Source: Chthonomonas calidirosea
GTDB taxonomy: Bacteria; Armatimonadota; Fimbriimonadia; Fimbriimonadales; Fimbriimonadaceae
Direction: 5' to 3'
Assembly (NCBI GenBank): GCA_945882415.1
Contig: CAMCWC010000003.1
Span: forward strand, 143,830 to 207,829
Length of the DNA stretch: 64,000 nt
Part shown: one piece after another, positions 61,831-64,000 of the stretch
Layout: the number at the start of each line of letters is the position of its first letter
Position numbering within the stretch: position 1 is the first letter of the stretch
Translations under genes and position numbers: made by a program
The notes under the pieces: model-generated
Databases searched by the model: none
Told to the model about the DNA's origin: nothing
The model's input: the letters and a program-made list of their open reading frames with translations, nothing else

Positions 61831-63083
61831 AGATTGGGCTCTGGCCCGTAGCTGCTGCCGCAATGGTCGGGCTCATCGTGGCGGCGCAACCGGTCGATGA
61901 AACCCGCGTGGTCGTTTCTGGCGCCACGCGCGGATACCTGGCGCCTTGCGGTTGCACAAAGCCCATGTCCGGTGGCCTGCGGCGTCGTATGGCTTCAGTA
62001 CGGCAACTGAGCTTGGGTGGTGAAGTGCTTGTCCTTGATACCGGCGAATTCGTGACAGGAACAGGGCCGCAAGATGTTCTGAAAGCACAAACCGTTGCTG
62101 CCGCGATGCGTACCGCGCCGATTGACCTGATTTCGTACACCCAAAGCGAAAGCCGATTAGGTGCCGCGACTGCCACTCAGCTTCAGGAGCTGGTCGGCGG
62201 AAAGCTGCGGTCTTCGACTTCACTTGAATCGGCTTTCTCCCTTCCGAGACCGGTGACCAAAGGAAACGTACTTTCCGTTAGCGTCGAAACGGGCGCGGGC
62301 CAAGCGCGTTCCTGGCGCGAAGTGTTGCGGGAAGTCGACGAGCAAGCCGCCGATGAGCACCGAGGAGTTGTCGTGCTATTTGGTGGAGACAGAGAACTGG
62401 CAGCAGAGGCGGCAGAATCGTTCACATCGCCCGTAGTGGTGGTTTACCGGAGCAAGGAAGACGCTCTGACGGAGCCGATTCGGGTCGGAAAAAACTGGCT
62501 CGTCACTCCGGGTGACTTGGGAAAGACCGTTTTGGGTTTCTCGTTTGTTAACGGTGGTTGGGAAAAGTACCGGGTGAATCGCTTAGGGCCAGATGTCCAT
62601 GACGATCCGCAGACGTCGCGGTTGTACCGCCAGTACCTGAAAAGGGTAGGAGACGCTGGCCTATTCGAGAAGCTTTCTCGAACGGCTGCGCAAGGGTTCG
62701 TCGGCTCAGACAAATGCCAGCCTTGCCATGCGGAAATCTACAAGCACTGGAAAAAGACGTCGCATGCCTCCGCAATGCCGACGCTCAAAAGGGACGGCCA
62801 CGACCGGGATCCTGACTGCGTTTCTTGCCATTCGGTCGGCACGCATGCTGCCGACGGCTACTTTTCGGAGAAGCGAACGCCGACGCTGGGAGCGGTTGGA
62901 TGCGAATCTTGCCATGGTCCGGGTCGCGATCATGTTGCCGATTGGAAGCAGAAAACGATATCTCAATCTGCCCAAACTTGCACTCAATGTCACTCCCGGC
63001 AGACAAGCCCTAATTTTGATTTCTTAACATACTGGAACAAGGTCAAACATCCGGTGGGGAAAACCGGGGGAAAACCAAAGTGA
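61827..63083 (+). CDS. Tetrahaem c-type cytochrome with metallophosphatase-like N-terminus
   Basis: The 418-residue exported protein has a signal (GLWPVAAAAMVGLIVAAQ) and four CxxCH haem sites: Cys297 (CQPCH), Cys331 (CVSCH), Cys359 (CESCH) and Cys385 (CTQCH), the last three spaced as in cytochrome c554-like proteins. Before them lies a ~270-residue domain starting YLAPCGCTKPMSGGLRRR, a segment also seen in multihaem proteins with a 5'-nucleotidase-like front. Haem would be loaded in the periplasm. Its start overlaps the DUF1573 gene (ATGA), so both work in one place, probably electron transfer at the envelope. Confidence 0.88.
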   Translation: MKIGLWPVAAAAMVGLIVAAQPVDETRVVVSGATRGYLAPCGCTKPMSGGLRRRMASVRQLSLGGEVLVLDTGEFVTGTGPQDVLKAQTVAAAMRTAPIDLISYTQSESRLGAATATQLQELVGGKLRSSTSLESAFSLPRPVTKGNVLSVSVETGAGQARSWREVLREVDEQAADEHRGVVVLFGGDRELAAEAAESFTSPVVVVYRSKEDALTEPIRVGKNWLVTPGDLGKTVLGFSFVNGGWEKYRVNRLGPDVHDDPQTSRLYRQYLKRVGDAGLFEKLSRTAAQGFVGSDKCQPCHAEIYKHWKKTSHASAMPTLKRDGHDRDPDCVSCHSVGTHAADGYFSEKRTPTLGAVGCESCHGPGRDHVADWKQKTISQSAQTCTQCHSRQTSPNFDFLTYWNKVKHPVGKTGGKPK

Positions 63084-63249
63084 TAGAAATTTATTGAAAA
63101 TCGAGGATAACGTCGAAAATCGATGATAATCGATCATATTTGGAGACCGTCGAACCTGGCGAATTCCGATAAACCGCCCTTGACGCCCGATAAATCACCG
63201 TGCACAATATGTGGCGGGGGAGATTTCCACTTTGGAAATCGTTAACAGA
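63084..63249. other. AT-rich repeat region; possible replication origin
   Basis: This non-coding stretch is much AT-richer than its surroundings at its left end. GAAAATCGAGGATAA (63096-63110) and GAAAATCGATGATAA (63115-63129) form a direct repeat with a 19-bp period and 14/15 identity; their complements begin TTATCCTCG and TTATCATCG, close to the DnaA box TTATCCACA. Two further GATAA sites follow at 63168 and 63189. It lies just upstream of a DnaA-like gene. Suggestive only. Confidence 0.35.
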
Positions 63250-64000
63250 ATGGCATTGCTTAATGAAGAATCATCAGAAGGCGGTCCCAAACTTTCCGAG
63301 GTGCTGTTCGATGAGTCAACTTCAGCCACCTCCCTTGCAACGCTAGGTTCAAACTACGAAGCCATCGAGGCAGGACGTCTTTTTTCCGCAGGACACGAGA
63401 GCTTTCTCGCCCTCGTCGGTCCGAGCGGTTGGGGCAAGAGCCACCTGCTCGACGTGCTCGCCAAGCGGATGGATTTTGCCGAATCCAACTTGGTTCGACG
63501 CTGGACCGCAAGCGACTATTTGCACGCGCCCGGTAAGCACGACCCGGCGTTACCGCTGCTCTTGGACGATGTCCAAGAAATTCTCGGAAGGACCAAAGCG
63601 AGGATTGAGCTGCGGGTGGTTTTGGAGCGGCGAGTGCGAGCAGGTCGACCAACGGCGCTGTCTTTCACGATGGACGAGCCGAACCGGACCTTGCGGTCGT
63701 TCCTGCCCAATTCTCGAAGCTGGTTGATCGCAAAAATTCGCGAAGCAAACGCACATGAGCGCATCACCCTGATCGAGCGGATGGGCGCGGCCGAGGGGCT
63801 TTACATGTCTGGCGCGCTTGTGAAAATCATTGCGCACCACATGAACGGCGACGGTCGGACGCTTGCCGGGGCGCTTAAGAGATTGCGGCTTTCCGGCCAT
63901 GCGTGGCTGGATACCCGTGCTACGTTGAGGGCGCTGGGAGTGCTCGATCCTTACTTCGCGGATAACCCAACCTGGGACTTGCGCATGCGGATCGCGAAGG
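63250..64000 (+). CDS. DnaA-like AAA+ ATPase, C-terminus beyond window
   Basis: The open frame from ATG 63250 reaches the window end (250 residues). It shows the DnaA domain III layout: an entry helix LGSNYEAIEAGRLFSA, Walker A GPSGWGKSHLL (57-67), Walker B LPLLLDDVQEIL (101-112), a LIAKIREANAHERITLIERM helix, and the sensor-2 block DGRTLAGALKRL (201-212), similar to NVRELEGALNR. DnaA domain I is absent; only ~40 residues precede the ATPase. It could be the initiator with a shortened N-terminus or a DnaA-like regulator such as Hda; a C-terminal DNA-binding domain cannot be seen. Confidence 0.75.
   Translation, partial: MALLNEESSEGGPKLSEVLFDESTSATSLATLGSNYEAIEAGRLFSAGHESFLALVGPSGWGKSHLLDVLAKRMDFAESNLVRRWTASDYLHAPGKHDPALPLLLDDVQEILGRTKARIELRVVLERRVRAGRPTALSFTMDEPNRTLRSFLPNSRSWLIAKIREANAHERITLIERMGAAEGLYMSGALVKIIAHHMNGDGRTLAGALKRLRLSGHAWLDTRATLRALGVLDPYFADNPTWDLRMRIAK

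Noticed and set aside
1..64000. CRISPR arrays, rRNA and tRNA genes
   Set aside because: No regularly spaced repeats and no rRNA or tRNA signatures were seen in the intergenic parts.

Overview
This window looks like a chromosomal segment of a Gram-negative, PEP-CTERM-bearing bacterium, most likely an armatimonadote of the Fimbriimonas type. The taxonomic call is an inference from three things: a Dop-like/UBact/proteasome beta-subunit cluster whose ubiquitin-like protein ends in Gly-Glu, PEP-CTERM proteins and an outer-membrane barrel, and a dense moderately high-GC genome with many 4-bp start/stop overlaps. No rRNA, tRNA or CRISPR array was recognised.

Layout. 1-2.4 kb: fatty-acid/phospholipid block yceD-plsX-fabH (minus), without the usual rpmF between yceD and plsX. 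2.5-4.7 kb: two exported proteins of unknown function. 4.75-7.1 kb: dop-like, UBact (60 aa) and prcB as a translationally coupled unit. 7.1-20 kb: mixed housekeeping genes (isochorismatase-like hydrolase, P-loop kinase, S9 peptidase, metG, HtpX-like protease, ABC exporter, CNNM/CBS protein, AhpD-like protein), plus an AT-richer orphan HSDR_N-DUF4357 nuclease-like gene. 20-24.7 kb: exported proteins and an LD-carboxypeptidase. 24.8-27.9 kb: the conserved rpmH-rnpA-yidD-yidC-khpB block, in which rnpA has no normal start codon and its reading frame runs back into rpmH. 28-33.3 kb: leuC, a C45/phospholipase-B-like hydrolase, and a C-type-lectin gene interrupted by one in-frame TAG beside a zinc-ribbon membrane protein. 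33.4-37.2 kb: prfB with its programmed +1 frameshift, and glyS without glyQ. 37.2-42 kb: an ABC importer (TrpXYZ-like), a TacA/TacT-type toxin-antitoxin pair and an IS110-family transposase with a long non-coding leader. 42-52.9 kb: NBR1-like Ig-repeat protein, acyltransferase, rhomboid, YebC, hydrolases, M42 peptidase, nitroreductase, OafA-like acyltransferase and two paralogous PEP-CTERM proteins. 53-56.6 kb: pyrR-pyrB-pyrC-lipoprotein. 56.6-60.1 kb: maf and a sugar aminotransferase/GNAT/glycosyltransferase group. 60.2-63.1 kb: a DUF1573 protein coupled to a tetrahaem cytochrome. 63.1-64 kb: an AT-rich repeat-bearing region followed by a DnaA-like ATPase cut by the window end.

Most unusual points: (1) a split ubiquitin-like/proteasome locus (dop, ubact and prcB but no prcA, pafA or ATPase here); (2) rnpA lacking ATG/GTG/TTG while its frame overlaps rpmH; (3) a lectin-domain gene whose two halves lie in one frame separated by a single TAG; (4) textbook RF2 frameshift autoregulation; (5) a possible IS110 bridge-RNA region; (6) a possible origin next to a DnaA-like gene that lacks DnaA domain I.
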